Below are positions 1 through 9,634 of a DNA stretch of 64,000 bases, in pieces. Below the pieces are notes generated by a model. The model was given only the letters and a program-made list of their open reading frames with translations. It searched no databases and had not been told where the DNA came from. This DNA comes from Ruegeria sp. HKCCD4315. Its GTDB lineage: Bacteria; Pseudomonadota; Alphaproteobacteria; Rhodobacterales; Rhodobacteraceae. Both the position numbers and the translations under genes were made by a program. Each line of letters begins with the position of its first letter. Positions within the stretch are counted from its first letter, which is position 1. The stretch spans positions 620,001 through 684,000 of the forward strand of contig NZ_WVRN01000002.1 in assembly GCF_013112245.1 (NCBI RefSeq), written 5' to 3'.

Positions 1-323
1 CTGGGTCAAAACGTCTTGGCGATCCTCACACCCGAATGCGCATCTCTTTGCTATGGCAAAATGCGCCGGATCAGATTGACGTCTCTAACTTGAAATGGCG
101 GCATCGCATGCCACCACCAACACTCGCGCAATCGCGTTTTTGACCCCGCATTGGCCTAAGCAAACAACCGCGCCAACAAGGCAGACATAAACATAAGTCT
201 TCTGGAACATGACTCTACAGCCAAATATTGCCTATTCTGGAACATGGGATGTGGTGAATCCAAACCATATGTGACATAGCTTCTTGGAACTAAAAACCGC
301 TTAAAGAGAAGAAATTAGCAACG
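1..323. other. Intergenic region upstream of the rhamnose operon
   Basis: No convincing coding sequence on either strand. The stretch becomes AT-rich towards the rfbC start and holds the short direct repeats listed separately. The rfbC operon promoter should lie here, but I could not identify a clear -35/-10 pair. Confidence 0.5.
200..290. repeat. Short direct repeats TTCTGGAACATG upstream of rfbC
   Basis: TTCTGGAACATG occurs exactly at 200-211 and 235-246, and a relaxed copy TTCTTGGAAC at 281-290. Copy starts are 35 and 46 bases apart. All lie in the non-coding leader of the rfbCBDA operon, so a regulator binding site is possible. That role is inference, and chance recurrence cannot be excluded. 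Confidence 0.4.
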
Positions 324-893
324 ATGGAAATAGTCGCGCTTTCCATTCCGGACGTGAAGTTGATTACCCCGAGGCGTTTTGGCGATCATCGCGGGTTCTT
401 TGAAGAAACTTACAATGCAGACAGTTTTGCCGCTGCTGGCATAGTCACACCGTATGTTCAGGACAATCACTCGCTCTCCAGCGCAGTAAACACTGTACGA
501 GGGCTGCATTTCCAGGCCCCACCCCGGGCGCAGGCCAAGCTGGTACGCTGCGGACGCGGCAGGCTGTTCGACGTTGCCGTGGACATACGAAAAGGGTCTC
601 CAACCTATGGCAAATGGGTTGGCGAGGAGTTGAGCTTTGAGAACGGACGCATGCTGTTGGTGCCTGCGGGTTTTGCACATGGTTTCGTGACCCTGGAGCC
701 GGATACCGAGATCGTTTACAAGTGTTCCGACACCTACGCGCCGGAAACGGAAGGTGCTCTTCTGTGGAATGATCCCGATGTCGGAATAGATTGGCCGAGC
801 AGTAGCTCAGCTCCCCAACTCTCCGAAAAAGACAAGGTTGCCCCTTGCCTTCGTGATTTGGACTCCCCTTTTGTGTTTGAGGCCGGGCAATGA
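324..893 (+). CDS. rfbC: dTDP-4-dehydrorhamnose 3,5-epimerase
   Basis: Epimerises dTDP-4-keto-6-deoxyglucose at C3 and C5 in the third step of cytosolic dTDP-L-rhamnose synthesis. The 189-residue protein has the usual RmlC length and cupin features: [13 protein letters not shown] near the N-terminus, the catalytic-histidine segment VRGLHFQ (His62), the PAGFAHGF strand, and the C-terminal [13 protein letters not shown]. It opens a four-gene operon, and its stop overlaps the rfbB start by four bases (ATGA), which suggests translational coupling. The ribosome site before the ATG is weak. Identification is firm. Confidence 0.96.
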   Translation: MEIVALSIPDVKLITPRRFGDHRGFFEETYNADSFAAAGIVTPYVQDNHSLSSAVNTVRGLHFQAPPRAQAKLVRCGRGRLFDVAVDIRKGSPTYGKWVGEELSFENGRMLLVPAGFAHGFVTLEPDTEIVYKCSDTYAPETEGALLWNDPDVGIDWPSSSSAPQLSEKDKVAPCLRDLDSPFVFEAGQ

Positions 894-1930
894 AAATACT
901 TGTTACAGGTGGCGCCGGTTTTATTGGCTCTGCCGTTATTCGACGCGCTGTTTCAGATGGTCATTCCGTCATTAATGTCGATGCTCTGACATATGCTGCA
1001 TGCCTGGATAATGTTGCCTCAGTTGCCGATTCTCCGGCCTATGCATTTGAGCACGCTGACATTCGGGACGCCGAGGCGATGTCTGCCATTATGGACAAGC
1101 ACCGTCCCGATGCGATCATGCATTTGGCTGCAGAAAGCCATGTGGACCGTTCGATTGATGGTCCTGCGGCTTTTATCGACACAAATCTTACCGGCACATA
1201 TGTTTTGCTGGAGGCCGCGCGCGCCTATTGGCAGAGCGCAGGGCGACCAGAAAGTTTCAGGTTCCACCACATTTCAACGGATGAAGTGTTCGGGTCATTG
1301 GGGGCGACCGGTTTTTTCACTGAGGACAGCCCATACCAGCCAAATTCGCCTTATTCTGCTTCGAAAGCAGGGTCAGATCATCTGGTCCGCGCTTGGCTGG
1401 AAACTTATGGGCTGCCGGTGGTTCTGACCAATTGCTCAAACAATTATGGGCCATTCCAGTTCCCGGAAAAGCTGATACCCGTGGTCATCCTGAACGCTTT
1501 GTCCGGGCAGCCGATCCCGATTTACGGGAAAGGTGACAACATTCGTGACTGGCTGCATGTCGAGGATCATGCCGAAGCGTTGTTGCTGGTGCTGGAAAAA
1601 GGCGAACTTGGTCGCAGCTATAATATCGGCGGCGAAAACGAGATGACCAATCTCGACCTTGTCAGGATGCTGTGCAAAATCCTGGATCGGCTGAAACCGG
1701 GCTCTGCGCCCTACAGCGATCTGATCACGTTTGTTACGGATCGCCCGGGTCATGATCGTCGTTATGCCATCGACCCGGCCCGTATCCGCGAGGAACTGAA
1801 CTGGCGCCCGTCATACACCCCTGAAACCGGGCTTGAGCAAACCGTGCAATGGTATCTGGACAACACAGACTGGCTGAACGCTTTGCAAGCACGCAGCGGT
1901 GTAGGAAAACGCTTGGGGACTGGCAAATGA
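890..1930 (+). CDS. rfbB: dTDP-glucose 4,6-dehydratase
   Basis: Converts dTDP-glucose to dTDP-4-keto-6-deoxyglucose with bound NAD, the second step of dTDP-rhamnose synthesis. The 346-residue extended short-chain dehydrogenase has the N-terminal GGAGFIGS dinucleotide loop, the substrate motif STDEVFGSL, the catalytic [11 protein letters not shown] (YxxxK), and the [11 protein letters not shown] and [11 protein letters not shown] signatures typical of RmlB. It overlaps rfbC upstream and rfbD downstream by ATGA junctions, so the three are probably translated from one message. Confidence 0.97.
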   Translation: MKILVTGGAGFIGSAVIRRAVSDGHSVINVDALTYAACLDNVASVADSPAYAFEHADIRDAEAMSAIMDKHRPDAIMHLAAESHVDRSIDGPAAFIDTNLTGTYVLLEAARAYWQSAGRPESFRFHHISTDEVFGSLGATGFFTEDSPYQPNSPYSASKAGSDHLVRAWLETYGLPVVLTNCSNNYGPFQFPEKLIPVVILNALSGQPIPIYGKGDNIRDWLHVEDHAEALLLVLEKGELGRSYNIGGENEMTNLDLVRMLCKILDRLKPGSAPYSDLITFVTDRPGHDRRYAIDPARIREELNWRPSYTPETGLEQTVQWYLDNTDWLNALQARSGVGKRLGTGK

Positions 1931-2790
1931 AAGCGCTGATATTCGGCCATAGTGGCCAAGTGGCGACCGAACTACGCCGCCGCGCAGACAGCCATGGTAT
2001 AGAGGTTGAGGCGCTGGATCGCACCAAGGCGGACTTGTCGAACCCTCCGCAATGTGCGGAAGCTATCCAAGGCACTGATGCCGACGTCATTATCAATGCT
2101 GCGGCATACACAGCAGTGGACAAGGCCGAAGAAGACCTCGATCTTGCGCAACTTGTTAACGCAGACTCGCCCGGAGCAATGGCGCGCGCAGCCACGGAAC
2201 GGGGCCTGCCCTTTCTGCATATCTCAACGGATTACGTATTCGAAGGATCTGGCACATCCCCTTGGACAACTGATCACCCAACAGCACCTTTAGGCGCTTA
2301 CGGCAAAACTAAGTTGGACGGAGAACGCCAGATCGCTCAAGCGGGAGGATGGCACGCCATTCTGCGAACCAGTTGGGTTTTTTCGGCCCATGGGAATAAT
2401 TTTGTCAAAACCATTCTCAGACTTGCTGAGACCCGCGACAGATTGACAATTGTTGCCGACCAGATCGGCGGACCAACACCCGCAGCTGATATTGCCGATG
2501 CTCTTCTTGTTATGGCGAAAAGCAACGCGGGTACTGAAGGCGGGCTATTTCATTTTTCCGGCGCTCCTGATGCCAGCTGGGCGGACTTCGCACGCGAAAT
2601 CACTGTGCAGTCGGGCTTGACAACTCAGATCGAAGACATCCCCTCGACGGACTACCCTACCCCGGCCCCAAGACCACTGAATTCGCGTTTGAACTGTGAT
2701 CGCCTGAACGCTGTGTTTGGAATTGGTAGACCGGAGTGGAAAACCGGTCTGAGCGACGTTTTGCGCGAGCTGAATTCAGCGACTGGCTGA
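1927..2790 (+). CDS. rfbD: dTDP-4-dehydrorhamnose reductase
   Basis: Final NAD(P)H-dependent reduction giving dTDP-L-rhamnose. The start is placed at the ATG at 1927, which overlaps the rfbB stop (ATGA). This gives 287 residues and puts the nucleotide-binding motif [10 protein letters not shown] at the N-terminus, as expected for RmlD. A longer upstream reading would only run into rfbB. The catalytic YGKTKLDGE (YxxxK) and the STDYVFEG segment are present. The neighbouring rfbA completes the pathway. Confidence 0.96.
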   Translation: MKALIFGHSGQVATELRRRADSHGIEVEALDRTKADLSNPPQCAEAIQGTDADVIINAAAYTAVDKAEEDLDLAQLVNADSPGAMARAATERGLPFLHISTDYVFEGSGTSPWTTDHPTAPLGAYGKTKLDGERQIAQAGGWHAILRTSWVFSAHGNNFVKTILRLAETRDRLTIVADQIGGPTPAADIADALLVMAKSNAGTEGGLFHFSGAPDASWADFAREITVQSGLTTQIEDIPSTDYPTPAPRPLNSRLNCDRLNAVFGIGRPEWKTGLSDVLRELNSATG

Positions 2791-2808
2791 TCCCTGAAAG
2801 GAAAGAGC

Positions 2809-3675
2809 ATGCAACGTAAAGGCATTATTCTTGCCGGAGGGTCCGGCACCCGGCTTTATCCGATCACCATGGCGGTTTCCAAGCAACTGCTGCCGATCTA
2901 TGACAAGCCAATGATTTTCTACCCTCTGAGTGTTCTGATGCTCGCGCAAATCCGCGAGATTGCGATCATCACTACACCTCAGGATCAGGATCAGTTCCAA
3001 CGCATGTTGGGCGACGGCAGTCAGTACGGGCTTTCGATCACCTGGATTGTTCAGCCGTCCCCTGACGGCCTTGCACAAGCTTACACTCTGACCGAAGACT
3101 TTCTGGCTGGCGCTCCATCCGCTCTGATTTTGGGCGACAATATTTTCTTTGGGCACGGACTGTCCGACCTTCTTCTGGAAGCGGACCAATTGAAACGCGG
3201 GGGGACTGTCTTTGCCTATCGCGTGGCCGATCCCGAACGTTATGGGGTCGTGGATTTCGAAGGTTCGAAAGCACGTGCGATCATCGAGAAACCCGAAGTT
3301 CCGCCATCGAACTATGCAGTAACTGGTCTTTATTTCTTGGACGGAGACGCTCCGGCGCGAGCACATGAAGTGCAACCTTCAGAGCGCGGAGAATTGGAAA
3401 TTACATCGCTTCTAGAGATGTATTTGCAAGAAGGTTTGCTGGACGTACAGACCATGGGGCGTGGATTTGCGTGGCTGGATACCGGCACGCATGGCTCATT
3501 GTTGGACGCGGGCAATTTCGTACGGACCATCGAAGCGCGTCAAGGTATGCAGACCGGAAGCCTGGACGAGATCGCATGGGCAAACGGCTGGATTGACAAT
3601 GAAGCGCTTGAAGAACGCGCGCGACTGTTTGCCAAGTCCACTTATGGTGTCTATCTGAAACAATTGATGGACTAG
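2809..3675 (+). CDS. rfbA: Glucose-1-phosphate thymidylyltransferase
   Basis: Makes dTDP-glucose from dTTP and glucose-1-phosphate, the entry step of the rhamnose pathway. The 288-residue protein begins with the nucleotidyltransferase signature GGSGTRLYPIT and continues with KQLLPIYDKPMIFYPLS, LILGDNIFFGHG and FAWLDTGTHGSLL, all diagnostic of RmlA. A purine-rich site (AAGGAAAGAGC) sits just before the ATG. It is the last gene of the rfbCBDA operon and faces a convergent glycosyltransferase. Family length and motifs are complete. Confidence 0.97.
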   Translation: MQRKGIILAGGSGTRLYPITMAVSKQLLPIYDKPMIFYPLSVLMLAQIREIAIITTPQDQDQFQRMLGDGSQYGLSITWIVQPSPDGLAQAYTLTEDFLAGAPSALILGDNIFFGHGLSDLLLEADQLKRGGTVFAYRVADPERYGVVDFEGSKARAIIEKPEVPPSNYAVTGLYFLDGDAPARAHEVQPSERGELEITSLLEMYLQEGLLDVQTMGRGFAWLDTGTHGSLLDAGNFVRTIEARQGMQTGSLDEIAWANGWIDNEALEERARLFAKSTYGVYLKQLMD

Positions 3676-3817
3676 AAGCGAAATCCCCGACGTGACATCG
3701 GAGTGTTAACGCAGAAAGCCTCGGCATTCGCCAGTCGGACTGCGTTTGCGGTCCACAGCATTCTTTTGGGCTTCTTGAATTATCTTCAACAGACGAATGC
3801 GTTATTGGTGCCCGGTT

Positions 3818-4681
3818 TCACGCTGAGTGGGACTTGAAAGGAACCGGGCGAACGCTTCGGCTCTGCCAGACTCCGCGCAAAAATGAACGTTGTTTTGAAC
3901 GCTTTCGGGCTGAAAACAACACGACCGGCGACAGCATCTGCAAAAGTGCGGTTGCAAGCGCTCGGGGGAAAGCAAATGGAACGTTGTGTTTCCGAGCCAC
4001 GTACACTCGCGATTGCCCCATAAAGAACCCCTTCAATCCGGCAACTGCGGCGTTGCTGGGCGAAGAAGTGCCTTGAACATGCGTAACTTGCGCATCATGA
4101 AGATAGTACAACGGACCACAAACGGCCTTGAGCCTAAGGCTTATGTCATCGTCTTCGTGGTACAAAAAGATTTCCGGATCAAACCCCCCAACAGTTTCAA
4201 AAGCGGAACGACGAACCAACAGAGCCGCACCGAGAAGAACCGGGAGTTCCAGATCACCGTCAACCTTTTTAGTGCGCAGCGCTTCACTGCGTGGCGTAAT
4301 AACACTGGAACGACGAAAACTCGGTTTTCCGGATTTGTTTAGGATCCTCGGATTAAACGCAGATGCGGTGGGGTAACGATCCGCACCTGCCTGCATGGCG
4401 TCCAATGCCCCTGCCAAGAGTATGGAATCAGGGTTCAAAAACAGAATCAGATCAGATTGCGCACGTTCAGCACCTAGGTTGCAGGCAATACCAAACCCCT
4501 TGTTTTCTTTGTTTCTAAGCAATGTAGCCCCGTGCGCATCGGCCAGCTCCTGTACTGCTTCGACATCGTCTGAGGCGTTGTCTACCAATATCGTGCTCAC
4601 GCCGTCCGGGATGGAACCCAGCATGTCATGCAAAACACTGCTGCTGTTAAAGCAAACACTTATGATGGTGATCTGTGACAA
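3818..4681 (-). CDS. Family 2 glycosyltransferase (rhamnosyltransferase-like)
   Basis: The 287-residue GT-A protein probably transfers a sugar during surface polysaccharide assembly at the inner face of the membrane. The N-terminus ITIISVCFNSS leads to TILVDNASDD, and the acidic pair LFLNPDSIL and the later YHEDDDISLRLK match family 2 enzymes of the WbbL/rhamnosyl type. Donor use of dTDP-rhamnose is inferred from the adjacent rfb operon only. The start appears to be a TTG, since no suitable ATG or GTG lies nearby. The gene is convergent with rfbA and close to the other sugar-modifying genes. Confidence 0.8.
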   Translation of the reverse strand: MSQITIISVCFNSSSVLHDMLGSIPDGVSTILVDNASDDVEAVQELADAHGATLLRNKENKGFGIACNLGAERAQSDLILFLNPDSILLAGALDAMQAGADRYPTASAFNPRILNKSGKPSFRRSSVITPRSEALRTKKVDGDLELPVLLGAALLVRRSAFETVGGFDPEIFLYHEDDDISLRLKAVCGPLYYLHDAQVTHVQGTSSPSNAAVAGLKGFFMGQSRVYVARKHNVPFAFPRALATALLQMLSPVVLFSARKRSKQRSFLRGVWQSRSVRPVPFKSHSA

Positions 4682-5244
4682 ATGCGCCTGCTAACTATTA
4701 TCAAAACTGTGCGGTACGTGATCTTAAACACCAGTCGGGTCAACCCCATTTCTGAAACTTCACTTTTTTGTACGCGCTATTCTGAACACAAAATAACCGT
4801 GTTGATACAATAACGCCTTATACAAATTGTACTAAAGCGTCGTTCCAATTTGGTTTTAGTGGCGAAAAAGGACGCATCCATAAGCTAAACGCGAGCGCCA
4901 GTGTGAAGCGGTAAATGGCATCAAAAATGTGCGCCGAACCCGGTTTGAGCAATGTTGAGCACTACGACTGCTGCTACCGTTGCGGAAAGGTTGCGTGTGT
5001 CATACCATCTTGAGGTAATTGTTGGCAAAAATGCGCGCAGATCACCCCCGTGGCATTGGAATGCTGTAGCGCAGACATTGTCGTTCCTGAATATCTGTGC
5101 GAAGGTGTCGGAGGTTCTACAAAGACAATCTGGAGGTGCCACATCGAGACTGACACTTACTTGTAGAGTCTGGGATTGCCGAATAAACCCAAACGATATA
5201 GCAGCCATATTGTAAATCGATATCAGCGTCACGGAAGTAATATT
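4682..5244. other. AT-richer intergenic region without recognised genes
   Basis: About 560 bases between divergently transcribed genes. The open frames here are short and show no recognisable family pattern. It probably contains promoters for the glycosyltransferase on the minus strand and the methyltransferase on the plus strand. I could not pinpoint them. Confidence 0.5.
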
Positions 5245-6153
5245 GTGAGCGAAAAACACACCTACGAATACGACATTGACATGAACAGTGATGTGGCGCC
5301 GGCTCGTGTGCTACGAATGGTGAAACCAGGATCAAAGGTTCTCGAGATTGGCGCTGGACCGGGCTCGATCACACGGCATCTTTCCGGAACATTGGACTGT
5401 GACGTTGTAGCGCTTGAAATCGATCCCACTGCAATCGAAAAACTGAAGCCTTTTGCGCGTTCAGTGTACCCGATGGACTTAAACGATGCCGCATGGAGCG
5501 ACGTGGTGCGTGAAAAAGACGGGTTGTTTGATTATGTTATAGCGGCAGATGTCTTGGAGCACGTTTACGATCCCTGGTCTGTCCTGTCAGGCATGAAATC
5601 TCTGTTGAACGACAGCGGATCTGTAATCCTTTCTTTGCCGCATGTTGGCCACGCCGCTGTCGCTGGATGTTTAGTTGACGAAGACTTTGAGTACCGCGAT
5701 TGGGGCCTGCTGGACCGAACGCATATTCGGTTCTTCGGCATAAAAAACGTACAGCAACTGCTTGCTTCGCAAGGAATGAGCATCGAACAGGCCGAGTTTG
5801 TTGTGCGAAGCCCGGAAATGACGGAGTTTTGCCACCGTTGGAGCCGTCTGCCAAATGACGTGCAAAGCGCCTTGCAGCGGAACCGCTTTTCCCACGTTTT
5901 TCAGGTGATCAGCCGATCCGTTCCGAAAGAGCGCGCCGAGAACGACCTCTACTTGATGAATCTCCCCGTTGAGCGACCCGATCAAGAGACAGTAGACTTG
6001 TGGACGAACATGATGGCGGGTCTGCCTGTGTCTGAAGACTCAGACCTTCAGTCTACAATCGGTGCAGCAAACTCTAACGAGATCATCAAACCCGGCCCTT
6101 TGGCCAAAAAGAAAAAGAAGTCACTTGCACGGCGTTTGGGGTTGAAGAAGTAA
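5245..6153 (+). CDS. Class I SAM-dependent methyltransferase
   Basis: Methyltransferase of the polysaccharide locus; the acceptor is unknown. I place the start at the GTG at 5245 because GGAAG lies a few bases upstream, giving 302 residues. The open frame extends 23 codons upstream to a TTG. The Rossmann motif VLEIGAGPGSITRHL and the acidic segment VVALEIDP are followed by VIAADVLEHVYDPW and SLPHVGHAA, typical of UbiE/BioC-like enzymes in glycan clusters. A lysine-rich tail (residues KKKKKS near the C-terminus) is unusual. The stop overlaps the next ATG (TAATG), so the two are translationally coupled. Confidence 0.85.
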   Translation: MSEKHTYEYDIDMNSDVAPARVLRMVKPGSKVLEIGAGPGSITRHLSGTLDCDVVALEIDPTAIEKLKPFARSVYPMDLNDAAWSDVVREKDGLFDYVIAADVLEHVYDPWSVLSGMKSLLNDSGSVILSLPHVGHAAVAGCLVDEDFEYRDWGLLDRTHIRFFGIKNVQQLLASQGMSIEQAEFVVRSPEMTEFCHRWSRLPNDVQSALQRNRFSHVFQVISRSVPKERAENDLYLMNLPVERPDQETVDLWTNMMAGLPVSEDSDLQSTIGAANSNEIIKPGPLAKKKKKSLARRLGLKK

Positions 6154-7418
6154 TGGCCTCTAAAAATGCCAATCGTGAATTCGAAAATATCCGTACGATT
6201 GCTTACTACCTACCTCAGTTTCATCCAATTCCGGAGAACGACGAATGGTGGGGTAAAGGCTTTACCGAGTGGACAAATGTAACCAAGGCAAAGCCGCTTT
6301 TTACCGGACATTACCAGCCGCACTTCCCGAGCGATCTTGGCTATTATGATCTGCGGGTTCGAGAAACCCGGCTTGAACAAATCGAAATGGCCAAGGCAAG
6401 CGGTATTGATGGGTTCTGCTACCATTACTATTGGTTTTCAGGCAAACGCCTGCTTGAACGCCCAGTCGATGAAATGCTTGCGGACCCAGACAGCGACATG
6501 CCCTTTTGCCTGTGCTGGGCAAACGAAAACTGGACGCGCCGCTGGGATGCTGCTGAACATGAGATATTGATCGCACAAAAGTATGCGCCCGAGGATGATC
6601 TGGAGTTCATCAAATCGATCGAACCGTTCTTTCGCGACCCACGCTACATCACCATAGACGGTGCGCCCATTCTGATCGTGTACCGCCCTCAGCATCTGAA
6701 AAATGCTCTCAAGTCCGTGCAAGTTTGGCGTGACTATTGCGCGTCTGTCGGGATTCCAAAAATTCACCTCACCTGTGCGCTGACACATCGAAACTGGGAT
6801 TACGCCTCGTTCGGGTTTGATTCCGGTGTTGAGTTCCCACCGCATGGGATCAACGTGCCGAATTTATCAGCAGAGGTGGACCTGCACGGAGAATTCGAAG
6901 GGTTGTGCGTCGACTTCTCAACGATCGCGGAACAGTATCTTGGCCACAAGTATGGGCCGGAAAACAACGTTTACCGCTCGGTTTTTCCGTCATGGGATAA
7001 TACAGCCCGGCGCAAGGAAAACGCGATGGTTGTGTTGAACGGAACCCCTGAAAATTACGAATACTGGTTGTCGAGCGCATTGCGGCAAACAGCTCAGGAC
7101 TTTCCGGGTCAAGAGAGATTGGTCTTCGTAAACGCCTGGAACGAGTGGGCAGAAGGATGCCATCTGGAGCCTGATCGAGAGTTTGGGCACGCGTTCTTGG
7201 ACGCGACTCAATCCGCTCTTCTGGGGTCCAAGCTGACGGGTTGGACACATGTTGGTGTTCCAAAAGAATCGCAGCGGAGTGACAGCACCAAAGGTGCTGC
7301 AAAACCAGTACCGTATGGTGCGAACAAGTCGCTGCCCAAACGAGCATTTCGACTTTTACGTGATACGGTCAGCGGTCGGCTGCTTAAAGAATGGCTGGCA
7401 AAGTCTCACACAAAATAA
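6153..7418 (+). CDS. WbsX-like (GH99-like) glycan protein, copy 1
   Basis: The 421-residue member of the WbsX family (glycoside hydrolase 99-like) occurs in O-antigen and capsule loci, where a glycosyltransferase or hydrolase role is proposed but poorly proven. It shows the family blocks AYYLPQFHPIPENDEWWG, KGFTEWTNV, HYQPHFPSDLGYYDLR, a CYHYYWF segment, CWANENWTRRWD and the C-terminal FVNAWNEWAEGCHLEP. No signal peptide is seen, which suggests cytoplasmic action. The start codon shares a base with the preceding methyltransferase stop. A closely related second copy follows about 115 bases downstream. Confidence 0.88.
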   Translation: MASKNANREFENIRTIAYYLPQFHPIPENDEWWGKGFTEWTNVTKAKPLFTGHYQPHFPSDLGYYDLRVRETRLEQIEMAKASGIDGFCYHYYWFSGKRLLERPVDEMLADPDSDMPFCLCWANENWTRRWDAAEHEILIAQKYAPEDDLEFIKSIEPFFRDPRYITIDGAPILIVYRPQHLKNALKSVQVWRDYCASVGIPKIHLTCALTHRNWDYASFGFDSGVEFPPHGINVPNLSAEVDLHGEFEGLCVDFSTIAEQYLGHKYGPENNVYRSVFPSWDNTARRKENAMVVLNGTPENYEYWLSSALRQTAQDFPGQERLVFVNAWNEWAEGCHLEPDREFGHAFLDATQSALLGSKLTGWTHVGVPKESQRSDSTKGAAKPVPYGANKSLPKRAFRLLRDTVSGRLLKEWLAKSHTK

Positions 7419-7534
7419 ATACAGAGAGTGGGTCGTTTGCATGTTAAGTGTTGATGCATCTAAGTGAGCTTAAGTTGGTTTAGTCCAAAGCTTAGAAAGA
7501 CATCTGTTGACCGGAAGCACCGAAGCGCTTGAGT

Positions 7535-8824
7535 ATGAGAATATCTATGCCTATCAAAGATACCCTGCTTTTCTATGTGCTTTCGGCAGCTTCGAAACTC
7601 AGCCCCCCTCTTTCATCACGTACCGCTCGGAGGTTTCGAAACTCTGCCAAAAAAAGAGACCCCAGACGAGCAACCACACACAATCAGCATCTGGGTCGGC
7701 AAGGCTTTGAGAGTGCCGTTCGAGGTGATGAGTTTGTCCCATTCGATCCGCAACCAAAAGCTGAACCAGCGGTGCGGGCAATTGCACATTACTTGCCGCA
7801 GTTTCACCCGTTCAAGGAAAATGATGAATGGTGGGGCAAGGGTTTCACGGAATGGACCAATGTTGGCAAGGCGATCCCGAACTTTCCGGGCCACTACCAA
7901 CCGCATTGCCCTATCCACTTGGGCTATTACGACTTGCGAGTGCCTGAAATCATGGTCGAACAAGCCCGGATAGCAAAAGCATACGGGATCGGCGGCTTTT
8001 CCTATTACTATTACTGGTTTGCTGGAAAAACTCTGATGGAGGATCCGTTAGAGAAAATGCTGAACACCCCTGATGTTGACATACCCTTCTGCCTGACTTG
8101 GGCAAACGAAAACTGGACACGCCGCTGGGACGGGCGCGAGCACGATGTACTGATTTCGCAGAACCACTCAATAGAAGATTCATTAAACCTTCTGCGTCAC
8201 ATCCGTAAGTATTTTGACGACCCGCGATACATCCGGATAGACGGTAGACCTGTGTTCATCGTTTATCGAGCGAATATTATTCCTGACATTCAGGAGACAA
8301 CAAAGGCTTGGCGTCAAGAGGCGCAACGCTGGGGCGAGACTGATCTTTATCTCGTAGCAGCCCAGACCTTTGACATCGGGGACCCTCAGGAACTTGGCTT
8401 TGATGCCGCGATGGAGTTTCCGCCCCATCAGGTGAAGCGCACCGACATCACCGATGAGATGGGCGTTTACAACCCCGAGTTCACCGGGGCTATTTTGGAC
8501 TATGACGCCGTGGTTGACGCAGAACTTGGCAAGAGTGAACCGGATTATAAGCTGTTCCGGTCATCAACGCTTTCCTGGGACAATACAGCCCGCAATCAGG
8601 ATGCGCCGCGCATTATGGGCAGGTTTTCGATTGAAGCTTACAAACGCTGGACAGCTCATTTGGGCAATCAGGTCCTAACGCAGGAAAAATACAGCGCTGA
8701 CGAAAAAATCGTCTTCATCAACGCATGGAATGAATGGGCAGAAGGAACACATCTTGAACCGGATCAACGGTATGGGTTTGCCTATCTTCAGGCAACCTAC
8801 GATGCGTTACCCAAGAAACAGTAA
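7535..8824 (+). CDS. WbsX-like (GH99-like) glycan protein, copy 2
   Basis: Paralogue of the preceding gene with the same ordered blocks: AHYLPQFHPFKENDEWWG, FTEWTNVGKA, HYQPHCP, YYYYWFAGK, LTWANENWTRRWDG and FINAWNEWAEGTHLEP. It carries an extra basic N-terminal region of about 80 residues before the domain that copy 1 lacks. The start is uncertain: the frame is open from a TTG at 7529, with ATGs at 7535 and 7547, and I use the first ATG. It likely works on the same glycan as copy 1, either on another linkage or as a divergent duplicate. Confidence 0.82.
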   Translation: MRISMPIKDTLLFYVLSAASKLSPPLSSRTARRFRNSAKKRDPRRATTHNQHLGRQGFESAVRGDEFVPFDPQPKAEPAVRAIAHYLPQFHPFKENDEWWGKGFTEWTNVGKAIPNFPGHYQPHCPIHLGYYDLRVPEIMVEQARIAKAYGIGGFSYYYYWFAGKTLMEDPLEKMLNTPDVDIPFCLTWANENWTRRWDGREHDVLISQNHSIEDSLNLLRHIRKYFDDPRYIRIDGRPVFIVYRANIIPDIQETTKAWRQEAQRWGETDLYLVAAQTFDIGDPQELGFDAAMEFPPHQVKRTDITDEMGVYNPEFTGAILDYDAVVDAELGKSEPDYKLFRSSTLSWDNTARNQDAPRIMGRFSIEAYKRWTAHLGNQVLTQEKYSADEKIVFINAWNEWAEGTHLEPDQRYGFAYLQATYDALPKKQ

Positions 8825-8878
8825 GTTCGTTGGGTTCTTTGCGTTTTACCAAAGAACCCATCACATTTTGTTTTTGTA

Positions 8879-9634
8879 CTATCGAGTTTTTTGGAAAAAC
8901 ACGCCAACGCCGTCGATTTCATGAATTGCTGGGGGTGTGTATCCGATTTCGTCGAAATAGTCATGCACGGCCGCCTTGGCGGCGGGAACGACGTGATAAT
9001 CATCCACAATGATCCAACCACCTTTCGAGATTTTTCCAAAAAGGTGCTTTAAGGGATCTATCGTCGATTCATACATGTCACCATCAAGTCTAAGAACCGC
9101 GATTTGCTTGCTTGGGACCAAAGGCATCGTGTCTTTGAAAAAGCCTTCGATGAAAACAACTTGATCGTCCAGAAGATCAAATTTTCCAAAATTGGAACGG
9201 ACCGCATCTGCAGAAACTGCCAAAGCATCGTATTTGTGAAAATCCGACCCCTTGTCGTGGGGATACAAATCTTCATTCGGCTCAGGAAGACCCTGGAAGG
9301 AGTCGCACAAAACTACGCGACGATCATTTATGCCGTATGCGAAGAGTACAGCTTTGGCAAAAATGCTCGCACCGCCGCGCCAAACCCCGGTTTCCACAAA
9401 ATCTCCCGGAACTTTGTTTCCAATAACCGACTCGACCAAAGTGCGTACGTTAGCCAGACGCTTGCTGCCAACCATTGTGAACGCCACAGATGGCCAATCC
9501 CATCCATGTTCACGGTTCACCGGGTTGTAGTCCGGTTTGGTATCACCAATCAAAATTGGCGGGTCCTCGTAGATCGTACCGTCCAGAGTACGAGCGACCG
9601 TGGTCAAGTATTTTTCGCGGAGATCGTGGAACAT
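8879..9634 (-). CDS. TylF/MycF-type O-methyltransferase
   Basis: The 251-residue metal-dependent sugar O-methyltransferase family protein probably methylates a hydroxyl of a polysaccharide sugar. Recognisable blocks are TMVGSKRLANVRTL, the SAM-binding FVETGVWRGGAS, LCDSFQGLPEP, the metal-binding LRLDGDMYEST and IIVDDYHVVPAA. These match macrocin O-methyltransferase relatives that are common in glycan clusters. It is transcribed towards the WbsX genes on the opposite strand and ends about 55 bases from copy 2. The acceptor sugar cannot be read from sequence; rhamnose is a plausible but unproven target. Confidence 0.87.
   Translation of the reverse strand: MFHDLREKYLTTVARTLDGTIYEDPPILIGDTKPDYNPVNREHGWDWPSVAFTMVGSKRLANVRTLVESVIGNKVPGDFVETGVWRGGASIFAKAVLFAYGINDRRVVLCDSFQGLPEPNEDLYPHDKGSDFHKYDALAVSADAVRSNFGKFDLLDDQVVFIEGFFKDTMPLVPSKQIAVLRLDGDMYESTIDPLKHLFGKISKGGWIIVDDYHVVPAAKAAVHDYFDEIGYTPPAIHEIDGVGVFFQKTR

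Noticed and set aside
3676..3817. Hairpin GGACTGC-GTTT-GCGGTCC between rfbA and the glycosyltransferase as terminator
   Set aside because: Seven-base stem with a G-T pair and a T-run about ten bases away; too weak to call.
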